Virus record (IMG/VR): IMGVR_UViG_3300042549_008312
Coordinates: 62,001-126,000 of that record
Origin: a virus
Reading direction: 5' to 3' (one strand)
Length of the DNA stretch: 64,000 bases
Shown: positions 16,603 through 27,737 of the stretch, in pieces
How positions within the stretch are numbered: position 1 is the stretch's first letter
Layout of the letters: every line of letters starts with the position of its first letter
Translations under genes and position numbers: made by a program
The notes under the pieces: model-generated
The model's input: only the letters and a program-made list of their open reading frames with translations
Databases searched by the model: none
Told to the model about the DNA's origin: nothing

Positions 16603-19600
16603 TTATAAAGCTTTTGGTAATTTTATGTAATCTCTTGGATCAACCGTTTCAAGGGTTACAAGTGTTGCACCGTCAAAGTCAATTTTTACAACCCTACCTT
16701 CACTTATATCTTTTAATTTTATTGTTCTTGTTACTAATCTACCTACGTTTGTTTTTGTTGACGCAAAATATCCGTTTTCAATACCATTGTCGTTTGCATC
16801 AAATAATGTGTAATTATCCATAAATCCTGATGCGTATCTAGTAAGATTTCTTGTTACGTCAGTTTTAATAGTAATTGTAACAAATTCACCATAATTAACA
16901 ATAATATTTTCATCAAAATATTTATTTTTAGTCAACACTTTATTAAACACTGTGGTACCAGCTGTGTTATTTTCAACAATAACAGTTACGTTTGATGCAC
17001 CATTTTGGTTGATGATTAACCTAACCTCTGGTTTAAATCCAGTTATTAACTCAGTATTTTCTGGTAAAGCTGGTGATGACATAACTCTAGGTTTTAATTG
17101 ATCCAATTTGGTTAAATCAGCTTCAAATAAAGCACCGAATATTGTTTTTGCTGTGTGCCCACAAGGGTTTGTTATTGTTAAACCCCCAATAAACTCACCA
17201 GTTAATGGTAAACCGCTGTCATCTTTTTCGTAATAATAATCCATGATTATGTCTGAACCAACCCTTCTAAACCCAGTTAAACCGTAATCTCTAACACTTC
17301 TAAGGTTTGTATTCTTAGCATCAAAAAGTTTATTAACGCCAGTTAATAGTTTATTGTTTTTTGTTGCACCACTAAATGTCTGTTCTGTAAAACTTGGTTT
17401 TAGTCTTAAATTACTATCAAAGAAATATAGATTATTTTTTGTTATTGTATTTACAGATTCAATTGTACCTTGATAAATTTTAACCCTACATCTATCTTTT
17501 TTAAATGTGAATTTTTTAACTAACATAAAATCGCGCTCTTCCCAATTTGTTGATAAATGTGGTTCTGTCGCACCTGTAAATGTACCTATACCAGCAACTG
17601 TTCTATATAAAACGTTTCTACTAACGGTATATTTTTTACTATGATAATTAGAACTACTATTATATGTTGTACCAGTGGCAATAAAATCTAATATCCCATT
17701 ATCAGTTGCTGTTGTACCCACATTATAAAATAATGGTTGGATACCATATGGACGATTAATGTACATCCAAATTACTTGACCAACTGTTTGTGGATCTAAA
17801 AACCCACCTGATGGTGTATAATTGTAACTATTCTGTATTAAATTGGTATCTTGTGTAGCACTAAAAGTCATTAAACTATTAGATGTACCAGTATAATTTA
17901 ATGTTGATCCAGTTACTCTAAAATACGCGGTAATATCACTATTTTCGGTAATCCCATTTGTTTCACCAGGTAAGGTCGTATAGAACGAATCAGCAATCAC
18001 AATATTTGTTGTCCCTGTTAGTGGTAGGTAATAACTATACCCAGCTGAGCTAGCCACGGTTGGTAATAAATTTTTAATTTTATAAACAGTTGGCCCGCTA
18101 AAATAAAGGGTTGAAATCGCAGTTACACCAGTGATATCTTTAAACCAGAATGGGCTGTTAGCGTTTGTGCCAGTGATTGGCATCTCATACCAAGCACCTG
18201 TACCACCCGTTGGTGATACTCCAACGGTGATGCCGCTTGGGGCGTACCAAAAACTATTTGTACCACCTGTATTTGGGTGGTAAACTATTTCACCGTAAAA
18301 ATAATCATTAGTTGAATCCCAAGTTAATGGTTTATTGTAAATATATTCGTATAAATTATAATTAATTGTTGTACCAGTACCGCTAGCATAAACTTTAACA
18401 ATATCACCTAAGTTTAATTTTTGTGTTGGTGATCCATCCAATAAAATTGGTTCTCTGTATCTATAAGGGGCAACGTTTGACTTTATTGCGTCAACTATAA
18501 TTTGTTTATCATAACCTATTGGTGTGAAGTTTTTTAGATTATAATTTTCTATCGGTATAAAACAAGTTCTAGCACCATTTGGTCTATAGATTGGGTGGAT
18601 CTCAAATTTACTTGAGGCACCAGTTATCTTACATAAATGATCATCTGTTATATCTTCCACGCAAACATATAATCTATCAACATCAGTTGTTACTACTGTT
18701 GTACCCGTAGTGCTTTCAACAACCTTTCTGTAATCACTTAATTTAAGTTTAACAATATCATTAATAACGTAATTATTAATACTTGTACTAAAATATTGTA
18801 CAGCAGATAAAATATCTTGATATAGTTTTGTTTTATAAACGTCATTTTCTTTTTTCCAATACCCGTATGTTGTACCAGTAATTAGTTTATACCTTTTTTT
18901 AGATATTAAACTATTAGCTAAATTACTGTTAAAATCTAAATGATTATAATCAATTAGACCATCATCATACCCCATAAAATCAATTGTTGTACCAGTTATT
19001 GCAACATCGTTTTTATGTAATTTTAAAAACGGGTAATCTGGTTTATTCAGACTAATTGTTCTAGGTTTTGGTGTTTTACCAATAAAAATATTTTTTGTTA
19101 TACTGGTGTTTTCAACAGCTTGTGGTGTGTTACCTAGATAATTTTTACTCGATGAAATTGTGTATGTTTTTTCAGCACCAGCAAATGAATTATAAATTTG
19201 AAGATTGCTAGCATAATATTGCGGTGTGTCATTTAATTCTTTACTTCTAACAGTTAATTCAAAATCAACATAATCATTATTAAATTTCTTCTCATAAGAT
19301 GTTACATCACCAATCTGCGAAGTGTTTTTATACTTTTCAAAATATTGACCATATAATAAACCAAAATTGTAGCCCTCATCGTACGATTGATTTATGTTTA
19401 ATTTTGGTATAAATTGGTGTGTATCCGTAAAATTTTCAATTTTTAATAAATAATTATCCACCGTATGGTCATCATTGTAACCAATTGGTTCTATTGATAA
19501 GGCATCATCAAAATAAGCGTTGTTGATTAATGATCTACCCCCATTGAAATAAACCCTAAATCTAGGGTCATCTAATGAATCATATGTTGTACCATCAGCA

Positions 19601-22600
19601 TAATCAACATCAATTGTTTCATACCTAGATAATTTACATGGTTGTGTTACTGGTTCAATTGCTAAATAAACTTGTGTATCCGTAAAAAATACACCTTCGT
19701 GTGTAAAGTTAACAACTCTAAGAGCACTTTCATCACCACCACTAAATGTAAATAATTGTTGGTATATAAGAGCCCCGAATTTATTAATTAATTTAATAAT
19801 AACAGATTGCTGCGCAACAAGTTCTGACTCAAAGAATAAATCGATATCAAACTTAAAATACTTATTTCTTTTTATCAAATAAAAACCTTGACCTAAACTA
19901 ATATTACTATTAACAATATTAAAATTAGTATTAAGCGACTCAAAATCTACGTAATTATTTTTGTTTGGAACTAAATCTATTGATTCAACCAATGTTTGGG
20001 TACCAATTGGATCGGCATCTGGTGTATAAAAAGGTCCAATTTTATCTTCATCCAATGAATAAAAACCGTCAAAGGATAGTGTATTTGAATCGGTAATATA
20101 TAATTCGTCATTTAATAAATTATCAATAACTTTATAAGTTTCTTGATCTGTCGCCCCACTGTAAACTTGGTATAGATATAAAGATTTTGTTAAATTAAAA
20201 GATACTCTATCTAATAAAGGATTAACCAAAATCTTTTTAAGGTATGCAGAATTTATATGCATATACGGATCTGTTATTGTTCTATTCGTATAGTTTTGAT
20301 ATAAACCAGGAACAATACTTGTTAACGTTGTACCAGATGGTGTACCAGTTACTGTATAACCTGTCACAGTGGCTCCAGTGACTAAATAATTAACCGATGA
20401 TTTTGTAACAACATCACCAGCGTAATAAATAACCCCATTTGTCCAAGCATTTTGTTTTTGATATGGTATAACCCAATTAGATGCTGTTCCGTAAACAGCA
20501 TTATCTGGTTCTGTTGTTCCAGTATATTTTGAATAGCCGTAATATTTAGATTGTTCAATTGTCAAATATTTACCAGATTCATCATAATAACTTGTAGCAC
20601 CAGTCATTGATATTGTGTTACCGCTAAAATTAAAATAACATGTATGTGGTTTTGGTATTGGGCATACAAAATCTACATCAGCCACTAAGTGAGCATGACC
20701 AAAAGATATCGCCTCAATATAATAGTTTCTTTCAGCTATTGATATTGGTGTTAGCGTACTGTCTTTAAATGTTAGCGTACTAGCGTCAACGTTTAATGGT
20801 ATTAAATCGTAAACATCAAACGAGTTTGGTATATTACTCACCAAACCAATACTTAGGTTAGTCACCGAAATGTTACTAGGGTTTAATAACGCATTCCAAA
20901 TCGATATCTGATTAGTCGTAAATGTTAAAGTGTCTGAGTATGTTACCGTACTACCAGATAGGCCGTTGATGCTGTCCAATTCAGTACCAGACACCAACCC
21001 ATCATATATCACTATAGTATCTTGGCCATAAATAGTAAATTCAACTAAATATTTACCTGGACCGTTAGGTAATGTTATTGTTTCTGTGTCAGGATTACCT
21101 AAACCTTGTTCCAAATATATAAAATTATCTGTATACGGGGTTGGGTCTGTGTTAATTGTATATCCAGAAACATGCATTTGATCAGTGTTTAATCTATAAA
21201 GATTATTATCATATGTAACATAAACGCCTTTTCTATCACCAGAACCAGTGTTTATATTGCCACCGTAAATAGCATCATCACCATAGTTTACATTTTTTTC
21301 CCATTTATATATTTGAACCTCAGAAGCGCAAGCTTCTTCAATACCATAATAAAAACCAAAGTATTCACTAATTGTTGGGTCATAACCCAAGTAATTTTTA
21401 CCCTTTAACCCTACCAACGTAAATGTTGACGATTCACCAGCAATTGGTAATTTTTTAATACCAATCGGGCTGAAAGGATTTGTTAAGCCTTGATTAACCG
21501 TTTTTTTAGCTAAATCTTGAAACTCAGATCCGTCTGTACCTAACCAACTAAGACTATTATTTAAACCATGTTTATAGATAAATTTATTATCCATGAACTT
21601 GGAGTTCTGTATTTTTTTACCAGCGTTTAATATTGTTGTTGCTGGTGTAAATTGTTGTACTAACTTAACCCAAGATGAATCAAAATAACTTAAGAACTCT
21701 AAATCTTTTGTATTTGTCATTGGTGACGAAACACTGTTTAGATAATCATAATATATCTTGGTTAACGTTGGATACGTTTTAATTGTTTTTCTGTTATCTG
21801 GTTTGATGTAATTATCAAGTGATTTTTGTAAAAACTGATTAAAAGTTAAATCACCACCATTTATTGTCGGTACAAAAGTGAACGTTAAATCACTATTAAT
21901 ATCAACAGCATTTCTGTTATAATATCTATAAACCGATAAATCAAATATTTTATCAGACGCTAAATAAACTTCTAGCTCTTTGGAGTTGATAACTAATTTA
22001 GAATGTGGTTCATAGTATTCCGTGTATCCAACAGAATCTTCTGATAATCTTAAAACTTCTTCAGTACTATAAACCCATGATTTTACGTTATCAGTATATC
22101 TGTCAACTGTAAAAATACTTACGTTACCTCTTTTTTCAAACGCCTGGATATATTGCTTACCAAAATCATATGGACCAAAATTTCTACCATCATTTGTTGT
22201 TGTAAAACCACTTTCTTGGTATCTAACATCGTATGGCACCGTTGGGTATCCGTCTTTATCAAAAGGTAATAAAGTTAATAAAACCTCATCAGAATAATTA
22301 CCACCATATATTTCAAATGACTTATCAGTATAATTAATTGGGTTTCTAGCCATGTAAACATGTTCATTAATCTCGAAAATAGAATCAGGTAAACCAACCA
22401 AATTTAAAATAAATTCAATTGATTTTCTAGTACCTTTTGATTTCCAAAGATAATAAGCGTTTATAAAGATTCTTCTCCATAATTCGATGTCAATTTCAGC
22501 TGGGGTTAAACCAGGTTCAACATTAAGATCTTTTATACTGAATAGTGATTCAATGATTGTGTTCTCATCTTCAACATTATATGTTTCAAAACCAAGCATA

Positions 22601-24021
22601 TTACCAAAATTCTTAACCAACAAATCTGGTATGTTTTCAATTTTGTCGTACGTAAGATTTGTCATGAAGGTTATACCATCAATGTATTTTCTGATGTTAT
22701 CAAAGTTCTTACCGATAAGTCCGAACATTAAATTTATTCTCCTATCATCAGTATCAAATTCTTTTAATGAATCTGTTGTTAAAAACCTAGTAATTAAATT
22801 TGTTTTTGTTGCATCAAAATCATCTGATATTTGATTTAATTTTGTTAGATACGCATCAAAATCTGAAGTAAAAATATCAATGTTATGCTTATCCGATTGC
22901 GGGAAAATTAATTGTTCTTCAGTATTTATTCTAACTCCAGAATCTGTTACCTTTGTATATCTAATAACTGAAATATATCTTTTTAATTCATAATCATAAT
23001 CCATTAAAAATTTACCCATGTCAGATAAACTACTTTGGAATTCATCGAATTTTTTTAACGATGGCTTTAACCAGAATGTTGTATTAACAGTTTGATCGTT
23101 ATTAGCCACACCATCAAATGGGTTACCCTGAACAACCAAATAAATACCGTTATCGGTGTCAGTTTTTGAACTCGGTAAGGTTACATTTAATATCTTATAT
23201 TCAGTATCATTATAATAAAGTACAAAATCACTGTATTTTTTAGAAAAATTTCTAAGTGGGGTTATATTAGCGTCATCAGTTATTGTGGTACCAATTACGG
23301 TATATTCAATACCAAACGGGTTTTCAATATTATTTATGTTTATCTTAAACTCAGAGGTGTCCTTATCAGTGTTATAACTATAATCACTTACTGTTGGTGA
23401 TAATAAACTTATTACGTTTAATTTAAGGGATGCTGGGTATTTTTGTGAAATCTCAACAATCGTATTTTTAACAGTTTCTTTTAATGGAGAATATAAAACA
23501 TAATTCTCTAATTTTTTCTTATCAAAAAGAATTGTTACTGTTAAATTATTTTCAATTTTAGCGTTAATCGTATCAACCAAATTGGTTGTTGCATCCGTAT
23601 TTTTATTGGGATTTAAATCATTGATTGATGCCGCTGTATAAGTTCTTGTTTCAGGGCTAATTTTTGCCGTTTTACCAACAGCTGGTTTTTGCGAAACACT
23701 AGTGTTAATCGAAAAATTACCTAACGTAAAAAATGGGTCACCAGATATTTCATTATTGCTATTTGCGAATTGCAAACCAACGGCTTTATCACCGATATTA
23801 CCTTTACCAGATATCGCATTTAAAACACCCTGTCTTTTTACAAACTTTAAAGCCTGTTCATAAGCCAAATATGTCGAACAAGGGACATATTTATTTTGAC
23901 CGTTAATGTTATACGTTCTGTATCCACTACAACCTAGATTAGCCGAAGCTGCGATTGCCGCTTCTGGAGTATCGTATAAATCGGCTATTAATGGTGTGTT
24001 TGAGTAACTAAGATTAGCCAT
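16603..24021 (-). CDS. Giant baseplate protein with gpI-like segment and carbohydrate-binding-like modules
   Basis: 2472 residues. Near residues 505-550 it carries ELWRRIFINAYYLWKSKGTR followed by KSIEFILNLVGLP, the 'K/R-G-T-R...L' signature of phage tail protein I / Afp12-type wedge proteins. Further on, several W-x-x-x-x-x-Y-x-x-G-x-x-V stretches (about 1190-1220, 1898-1930, 2128-2160) followed by TEP...NW resemble chitin-binding (CBM5/12-like) modules. [ST]G[TA]T tetrapeptides are frequent. The gene follows gp25/W and gp6/J homologues, as gpI does in P2-type baseplates, and precedes fibre genes. It may be a wedge protein carrying surface-binding modules; those modules are my pattern reading, not a search result. 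Confidence 0.75.
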   Translation of the reverse strand: MANLSYSNTPLIADLYDTPEAAIAASANLGCSGYRTYNINGQNKYVPCSTYLAYEQALKFVKRQGVLNAISGKGNIGDKAVGLQFANSNNEISGDPFFTLGNFSINTSVSQKPAVGKTAKISPETRTYTAASINDLNPNKNTDATTNLVDTINAKIENNLTVTILFDKKKLENYVLYSPLKETVKNTIVEISQKYPASLKLNVISLLSPTVSDYSYNTDKDTSEFKININNIENPFGIEYTVIGTTITDDANITPLRNFSKKYSDFVLYYNDTEYKILNVTLPSSKTDTDNGIYLVVQGNPFDGVANNDQTVNTTFWLKPSLKKFDEFQSSLSDMGKFLMDYDYELKRYISVIRYTKVTDSGVRINTEEQLIFPQSDKHNIDIFTSDFDAYLTKLNQISDDFDATKTNLITRFLTTDSLKEFDTDDRRINLMFGLIGKNFDNIRKYIDGITFMTNLTYDKIENIPDLLVKNFGNMLGFETYNVEDENTIIESLFSIKDLNVEPGLTPAEIDIELWRRIFINAYYLWKSKGTRKSIEFILNLVGLPDSIFEINEHVYMARNPINYTDKSFEIYGGNYSDEVLLTLLPFDKDGYPTVPYDVRYQESGFTTTNDGRNFGPYDFGKQYIQAFEKRGNVSIFTVDRYTDNVKSWVYSTEEVLRLSEDSVGYTEYYEPHSKLVINSKELEVYLASDKIFDLSVYRYYNRNAVDINSDLTFTFVPTINGGDLTFNQFLQKSLDNYIKPDNRKTIKTYPTLTKIYYDYLNSVSSPMTNTKDLEFLSYFDSSWVKLVQQFTPATTILNAGKKIQNSKFMDNKFIYKHGLNNSLSWLGTDGSEFQDLAKKTVNQGLTNPFSPIGIKKLPIAGESSTFTLVGLKGKNYLGYDPTISEYFGFYYGIEEACASEVQIYKWEKNVNYGDDAIYGGNINTGSGDRKGVYVTYDNNLYRLNTDQMHVSGYTINTDPTPYTDNFIYLEQGLGNPDTETITLPNGPGKYLVEFTIYGQDTIVIYDGLVSGTELDSINGLSGSTVTYSDTLTFTTNQISIWNALLNPSNISVTNLSIGLVSNIPNSFDVYDLIPLNVDASTLTFKDSTLTPISIAERNYYIEAISFGHAHLVADVDFVCPIPKPHTCYFNFSGNTISMTGATSYYDESGKYLTIEQSKYYGYSKYTGTTEPDNAVYGTASNWVIPYQKQNAWTNGVIYYAGDVVTKSSVNYLVTGATVTGYTVTGTPSGTTLTSIVPGLYQNYTNRTITDPYMHINSAYLKKILVNPLLDRVSFNLTKSLYLYQVYSGATDQETYKVIDNLLNDELYITDSNTLSFDGFYSLDEDKIGPFYTPDADPIGTQTLVESIDLVPNKNNYVDFESLNTNFNIVNSNISLGQGFYLIKRNKYFKFDIDLFFESELVAQQSVIIKLINKFGALIYQQLFTFSGGDESALRVVNFTHEGVFFTDTQVYLAIEPVTQPCKLSRYETIDVDYADGTTYDSLDDPRFRVYFNGGRSLINNAYFDDALSIEPIGYNDDHTVDNYLLKIENFTDTHQFIPKLNINQSYDEGYNFGLLYGQYFEKYKNTSQIGDVTSYEKKFNNDYVDFELTVRSKELNDTPQYYASNLQIYNSFAGAEKTYTISSSKNYLGNTPQAVENTSITKNIFIGKTPKPRTISLNKPDYPFLKLHKNDVAITGTTIDFMGYDDGLIDYNHLDFNSNLANSLISKKRYKLITGTTYGYWKKENDVYKTKLYQDILSAVQYFSTSINNYVINDIVKLKLSDYRKVVESTTGTTVVTTDVDRLYVCVEDITDDHLCKITGASSKFEIHPIYRPNGARTCFIPIENYNLKNFTPIGYDKQIIVDAIKSNVAPYRYREPILLDGSPTQKLNLGDIVKVYASGTGTTINYNLYEYIYNKPLTWDSTNDYFYGEIVYHPNTGGTNSFWYAPSGITVGVSPTGGTGAWYEMPITGTNANSPFWFKDITGVTAISTLYFSGPTVYKIKNLLPTVASSAGYSYYLPLTGTTNIVIADSFYTTLPGETNGITENSDITAYFRVTGSTLNYTGTSNSLMTFSATQDTNLIQNSYNYTPSGGFLDPQTVGQVIWMYINRPYGIQPLFYNVGTTATDNGILDFIATGTTYNSSSNYHSKKYTVSRNVLYRTVAGIGTFTGATEPHLSTNWEERDFMLVKKFTFKKDRCRVKIYQGTIESVNTITKNNLYFFDSNLRLKPSFTEQTFSGATKNNKLLTGVNKLFDAKNTNLRSVRDYGLTGFRRVGSDIIMDYYYEKDDSGLPLTGEFIGGLTITNPCGHTAKTIFGALFEADLTKLDQLKPRVMSSPALPENTELITGFKPEVRLIINQNGASNVTVIVENNTAGTTVFNKVLTKNKYFDENIIVNYGEFVTITIKTDVTRNLTRYASGFMDNYTLFDANDNGIENGYFASTKTNVGRLVTRTIKLKDISEGRVVKIDFDGATLVTLETVDPRDYIKLPKAL

Positions 24022-24907
24022 TTCCTACTATATTATTTAAACCTTTTGTTGTGTCTATATTATTTCTTTTTGTTCTAACCTCATACAATTTTTTATCTGT
24101 ACTATCTTTAATCTCATATAAATCATATTGAGCGTAGATATTACCATCAAAATCATACAATGTGTATATACCATCTTCCATTGATTTGGTTTGATCGGAA
24201 TATAAAGCAATTGCTAAACTTTCAGCGTCATAGTTAACCAATTCAACTTCAAGTATTTGTGGTGTAAAACTTGTACTTGTTATTATAGCACTTTGACCTT
24301 TATAACCAATAAATGGTGTTGCCGTAGGTTTAAAACTTGGTGCCGCATTTGGTGTTACCGTGCAGAACAATAGTGATCCGACATTATTGTAGGTATATTT
24401 AATTGTTTTTACAGAACTATTTGGTGTGTCCGCCTGTACTGGTTCTACAATAAAAGAAGATGTAACAATTCTATAAATATTCGATTGTTTACTACCGTTT
24501 TCGTTTAAATACTCTATTCTATAACCGTCTAAACCGTTATTAGTGAATTTGCTTCTAAATTCAGTTGGTACGTTTGCTGTATTAAATACAAGACCTTTTA
24601 TGTCTGGAAAAGTTGCTAATTCAGCACAATCTTCAATTTGTAATCTTATTTGCGCAGGTCTAATGTAAACAGTATAAAAACCTCTTGCATTAAAAACTGT
24701 TTTAGGTAGCTCTAAATTATACATACCACCCAAAACCTCAACGGCATTGGTTGGGTCGAATACTTGTTTGATAACATCAGTACCCTTTAATTTTGTGATA
24801 GTTTGCGTCTCAGTTGAATTTCTTGTTTTACTATATAAAACAATAACTTCTATATCTGAAGGGTCAACATCTGCTGGTCTTTTAACACCATATACACCAA
24901 TTGCCAT
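24014..24907 (-). CDS. Uncharacterised baseplate-region protein (297 residues)
   Basis: 297 residues, mostly beta by composition, opening MAIGVYGVKRPADVDPSDIE and containing GGMYNLELPKTVFNARGFYT. No catalytic motif or membrane segment is visible. It overlaps the 2472-residue gene by 8 bp and sits 2 bp after the 261-residue gene, so it belongs to the W-J-I baseplate run. A wedge or connector subunit is the likely role, by context only. Confidence 0.68.
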   Translation of the reverse strand: MAIGVYGVKRPADVDPSDIEVIVLYSKTRNSTETQTITKLKGTDVIKQVFDPTNAVEVLGGMYNLELPKTVFNARGFYTVYIRPAQIRLQIEDCAELATFPDIKGLVFNTANVPTEFRSKFTNNGLDGYRIEYLNENGSKQSNIYRIVTSSFIVEPVQADTPNSSVKTIKYTYNNVGSLLFCTVTPNAAPSFKPTATPFIGYKGQSAIITSTSFTPQILEVELVNYDAESLAIALYSDQTKSMEDGIYTLYDFDGNIYAQYDLYEIKDSTDKKLYEVRTKRNNIDTTKGLNNIVGNG

Positions 24908-24909
24908 AT

Positions 24910-25695
24910 TTATTGATCTTTAAAATTATATCCTCTTGTGTTTATTTTGTAGTATCCAAATCCTGTTTTTACCAATTCATTTAAATCCTTAATATTTTTT
25001 AGTTTTCTCATTGGTTCAAACGCATTATTTGTTCCTCTGTCTATAAATACTTCGGATAAAACTTTTGGTTCGTCAACCATGTCAGAATAATAATTTAATC
25101 CTGGTCTAACGATTTCACCCAAATTATTTCTCATATATTTAAATATAGTATTTCCAACAGCATTATCAACATATAATATAGGATTTGGTGTATCTAAATA
25201 CAAAACATATTCAATTCTGGCCGCAGATTCCAATAAAATCATTCCAACGACATTTGTACCACTTACCTCAATTCTTTTTCCAACTCTAATATTATCTGGT
25301 GGTGTGGTTGCTGTGGACGTATTTAAATCAGTACTAGTGAAGTTTTTTCCGTTTTCACTTTCATATTGTCTTAAAGCCACATTTTTAGGGTAACTAAGGT
25401 CCAATAATGAAAATTTGGTGTCAGTTACACCTTCAATAAAATATTTATCTGGGGATGGTAAAAAATGTGTTTTAACCTGTTCAATTGTTGAAATGTCAGT
25501 TGTGTTACTAACATAATTTTTGGTTGGTTTAGCAGACGCATATAATTTATTATCAACTATTGTTGATTCAATCTGTGCTATTTTATCGCTTGATTCGTAA
25601 TAATAGGGTAAAACAAAGGATCCGTTTGGGTCAATTTTTGACTCAAGGTATAGGTTAATAACCCTATTTTCACCATTAATTAAAATTGTTGTCAT
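24910..25695 (-). CDS. Uncharacterised baseplate-region protein (261 residues)
   Basis: 261 residues, soluble, mixed alpha/beta. It has a PNPILYVDNAVGNTIFKYMR segment and a C-terminus with RGTNNAFEPMRKLKNIKDL. Its ATG overlaps the TAA of the 680-residue gene (TAATG), indicating coupled translation. I do not recognise a family. Context places it among baseplate wedge proteins. Confidence 0.68.
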   Translation of the reverse strand: MTTILINGENRVINLYLESKIDPNGSFVLPYYYESSDKIAQIESTIVDNKLYASAKPTKNYVSNTTDISTIEQVKTHFLPSPDKYFIEGVTDTKFSLLDLSYPKNVALRQYESENGKNFTSTDLNTSTATTPPDNIRVGKRIEVSGTNVVGMILLESAARIEYVLYLDTPNPILYVDNAVGNTIFKYMRNNLGEIVRPGLNYYSDMVDEPKVLSEVFIDRGTNNAFEPMRKLKNIKDLNELVKTGFGYYKINTRGYNFKDQ

Positions 25696-27737
25696 TATTT
25701 TATGTCAATATTAATTGGTATGCTTATTTTGTAGGTTAATGAATCCTCATTATTTAATTCACTGTAGTTAATAACCAATGCGCCTTTAATATTCATCTCC
25801 TTAATAATACCAGAATAAAATAGGCCTAATTTACCAAAAACAAGATCAAGTGATATTACCATTTCCTCATTATATAATATTTTTTTCGATCCAGTGCTAG
25901 CTGTTAAGGCAAAGGTTTGTTCTTTAAATGAGGGGTCGGTTTTTAATTTTTGTACGAGATTTTGTGAATTATATTCATCACCTGGACCTGAAGTATTTTG
26001 GGGTGGGTTAATTCGGTTTTCCAATACACTCATATTAGCAAAAATTCTTTGGTATAAATTATTGTAAATATCCTGATTAAAGGTCTGTTGTTCACCACGA
26101 ACTTTTAATTTATATTGGTCAAAAGCGTAACTAAATAAATTATCAAAATAACTAAAAGTTTTTTTACTATTTGTTTTTGGTAAGACATGTGTTTCCGTAT
26201 ATAAATTTTGGTTTGTATACGATAATGTACCTGTATTTGATAAATCAACACTCAGCTCATTTGATGTAAATTTAACACCCTCTAGTAAAATACTGTCAAT
26301 TGAAAAGCCCTTGGTCGAGTTTATATTTTTTAATCTGATAGGTTCTATTGTTTTTTTAGATCCTTTTATATCCGTATCACCACACTTTACTTCCCTTATG
26401 TTTAATAAACCTATTGTTTTTACATTAATATTATTAGCTATTTCAAGAAAATAACCATAATAATTACCGTAGGGAACATATGTTGTTGTATACCCCATTT
26501 CAGGATCATACTCAGTTGTTGTTTGAACAGATACTTCAACAACTTCCTGTTCACTCATAAGACCTTGTTTTGTTGTAAGATACTTTGTATCTGTTAAATA
26601 ATACTTACCAAAGATTTTATCTTTAAAGGGTAGTATATCCGTATACACTGGAACAGTTTGTGTTGTTGTTGTATTTGTTGGTTGTGTATTTCCAACAAAA
26701 ACCTTTGACCAGTAATCGTCATAAGAAAATTCATATAAATCAATTTTATCGATTTCTACATCAAAATTACCTGTTGTATTATTTAAATCAAAAATTTTGT
26801 ATTTTTTATTTGTATAATCAATTTCATATTTTAAATACAAATCTTTTTGATCGAAAATTTCAACGTCCTGTAACCATTTCTTTTTATTGTTACTTTTTCC
26901 TGACGGTATAAATTGTATTTTTTTACCACTTAAAGCATCCCAAAAATAAAATTTTGCATAAAAATCAGATTTAATGTATTTTTTTAGGAAGAAAAAAGAA
27001 TATCCATCAATACCTTCTGATAAATTAAAAACTGGTCTTTTTTGTGTAATACCATCGGCTGTTTTTCTTTTTTCCTTAAACAGGTATCTGTCTGAAACAT
27101 ATACGGGTATTGTTGTTACCCTTTTTTGTGTCTCAACCTCATAGGTGTCATATATCTCAATAATCAAAAAAGAATTATATGCATATGTTTTGTTATTAAA
27201 ACCGTATTTTAAATCAACCCACACATCTTTTTTTTCCCAAAATGGGAAAACAAATGTGTTATAAAAATGTGGGTACCCTGATTTTGCTGGGTAATTTTTT
27301 CTTAACTCAACATATGGATCGGTAACAACATATGGTTTACTATCGTTTATTTCAGTTCTAGTTGATTCAAGTGTCCCCTCAAATTGTGGGGTTATTAAAT
27401 CATTATTATCCCTTATCTCAAATAATTCGCTTTTAACAGATGTATTTATTGAAAGTACTTTACTACTGTAATCAGTAAAAGATGGCTCAATATACTTTTT
27501 TATTTCATTAATTTCATCTTTTAAAAGATATCGTAAAAAAAAGATATCAAATTCAACATTATTATTAACATGTTTATATTCGATAGATTCAAAATCAATA
27601 ACGCTGTTAATATTAGTTAATGACTCAATATCTAATATTTTTTGAAGCACAAAATCAGTGTCAGAAGCATTATCCTCTGAAGAGGCAAATAAATTTGTTA
27701 CTAACGATGTGTTTTCTTTAAATGGTTTTTTTAACAT
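25695..27737 (-). CDS. Uncharacterised baseplate-region protein (680 residues)
   Basis: 680 residues, rich in K, Y, N and D, with no enzymatic motif. The N-terminal 60 residues look helical (SSEDNASDTDFVLQKILDIE); the rest appears beta-rich with a late helical part around residues 560-600 (NQDIYNNLYQRIFANMSVLE). It overlaps the 557-residue gene by 7 bp and shares a base with the 261-residue gene. A structural role is inferred from its place between J-like and I-like baseplate genes. Confidence 0.68.
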   Translation of the reverse strand: MLKKPFKENTSLVTNLFASSEDNASDTDFVLQKILDIESLTNINSVIDFESIEYKHVNNNVEFDIFFLRYLLKDEINEIKKYIEPSFTDYSSKVLSINTSVKSELFEIRDNNDLITPQFEGTLESTRTEINDSKPYVVTDPYVELRKNYPAKSGYPHFYNTFVFPFWEKKDVWVDLKYGFNNKTYAYNSFLIIEIYDTYEVETQKRVTTIPVYVSDRYLFKEKRKTADGITQKRPVFNLSEGIDGYSFFFLKKYIKSDFYAKFYFWDALSGKKIQFIPSGKSNNKKKWLQDVEIFDQKDLYLKYEIDYTNKKYKIFDLNNTTGNFDVEIDKIDLYEFSYDDYWSKVFVGNTQPTNTTTTQTVPVYTDILPFKDKIFGKYYLTDTKYLTTKQGLMSEQEVVEVSVQTTTEYDPEMGYTTTYVPYGNYYGYFLEIANNINVKTIGLLNIREVKCGDTDIKGSKKTIEPIRLKNINSTKGFSIDSILLEGVKFTSNELSVDLSNTGTLSYTNQNLYTETHVLPKTNSKKTFSYFDNLFSYAFDQYKLKVRGEQQTFNQDIYNNLYQRIFANMSVLENRINPPQNTSGPGDEYNSQNLVQKLKTDPSFKEQTFALTASTGSKKILYNEEMVISLDLVFGKLGLFYSGIIKEMNIKGALVINYSELNNEDSLTYKISIPINIDIK

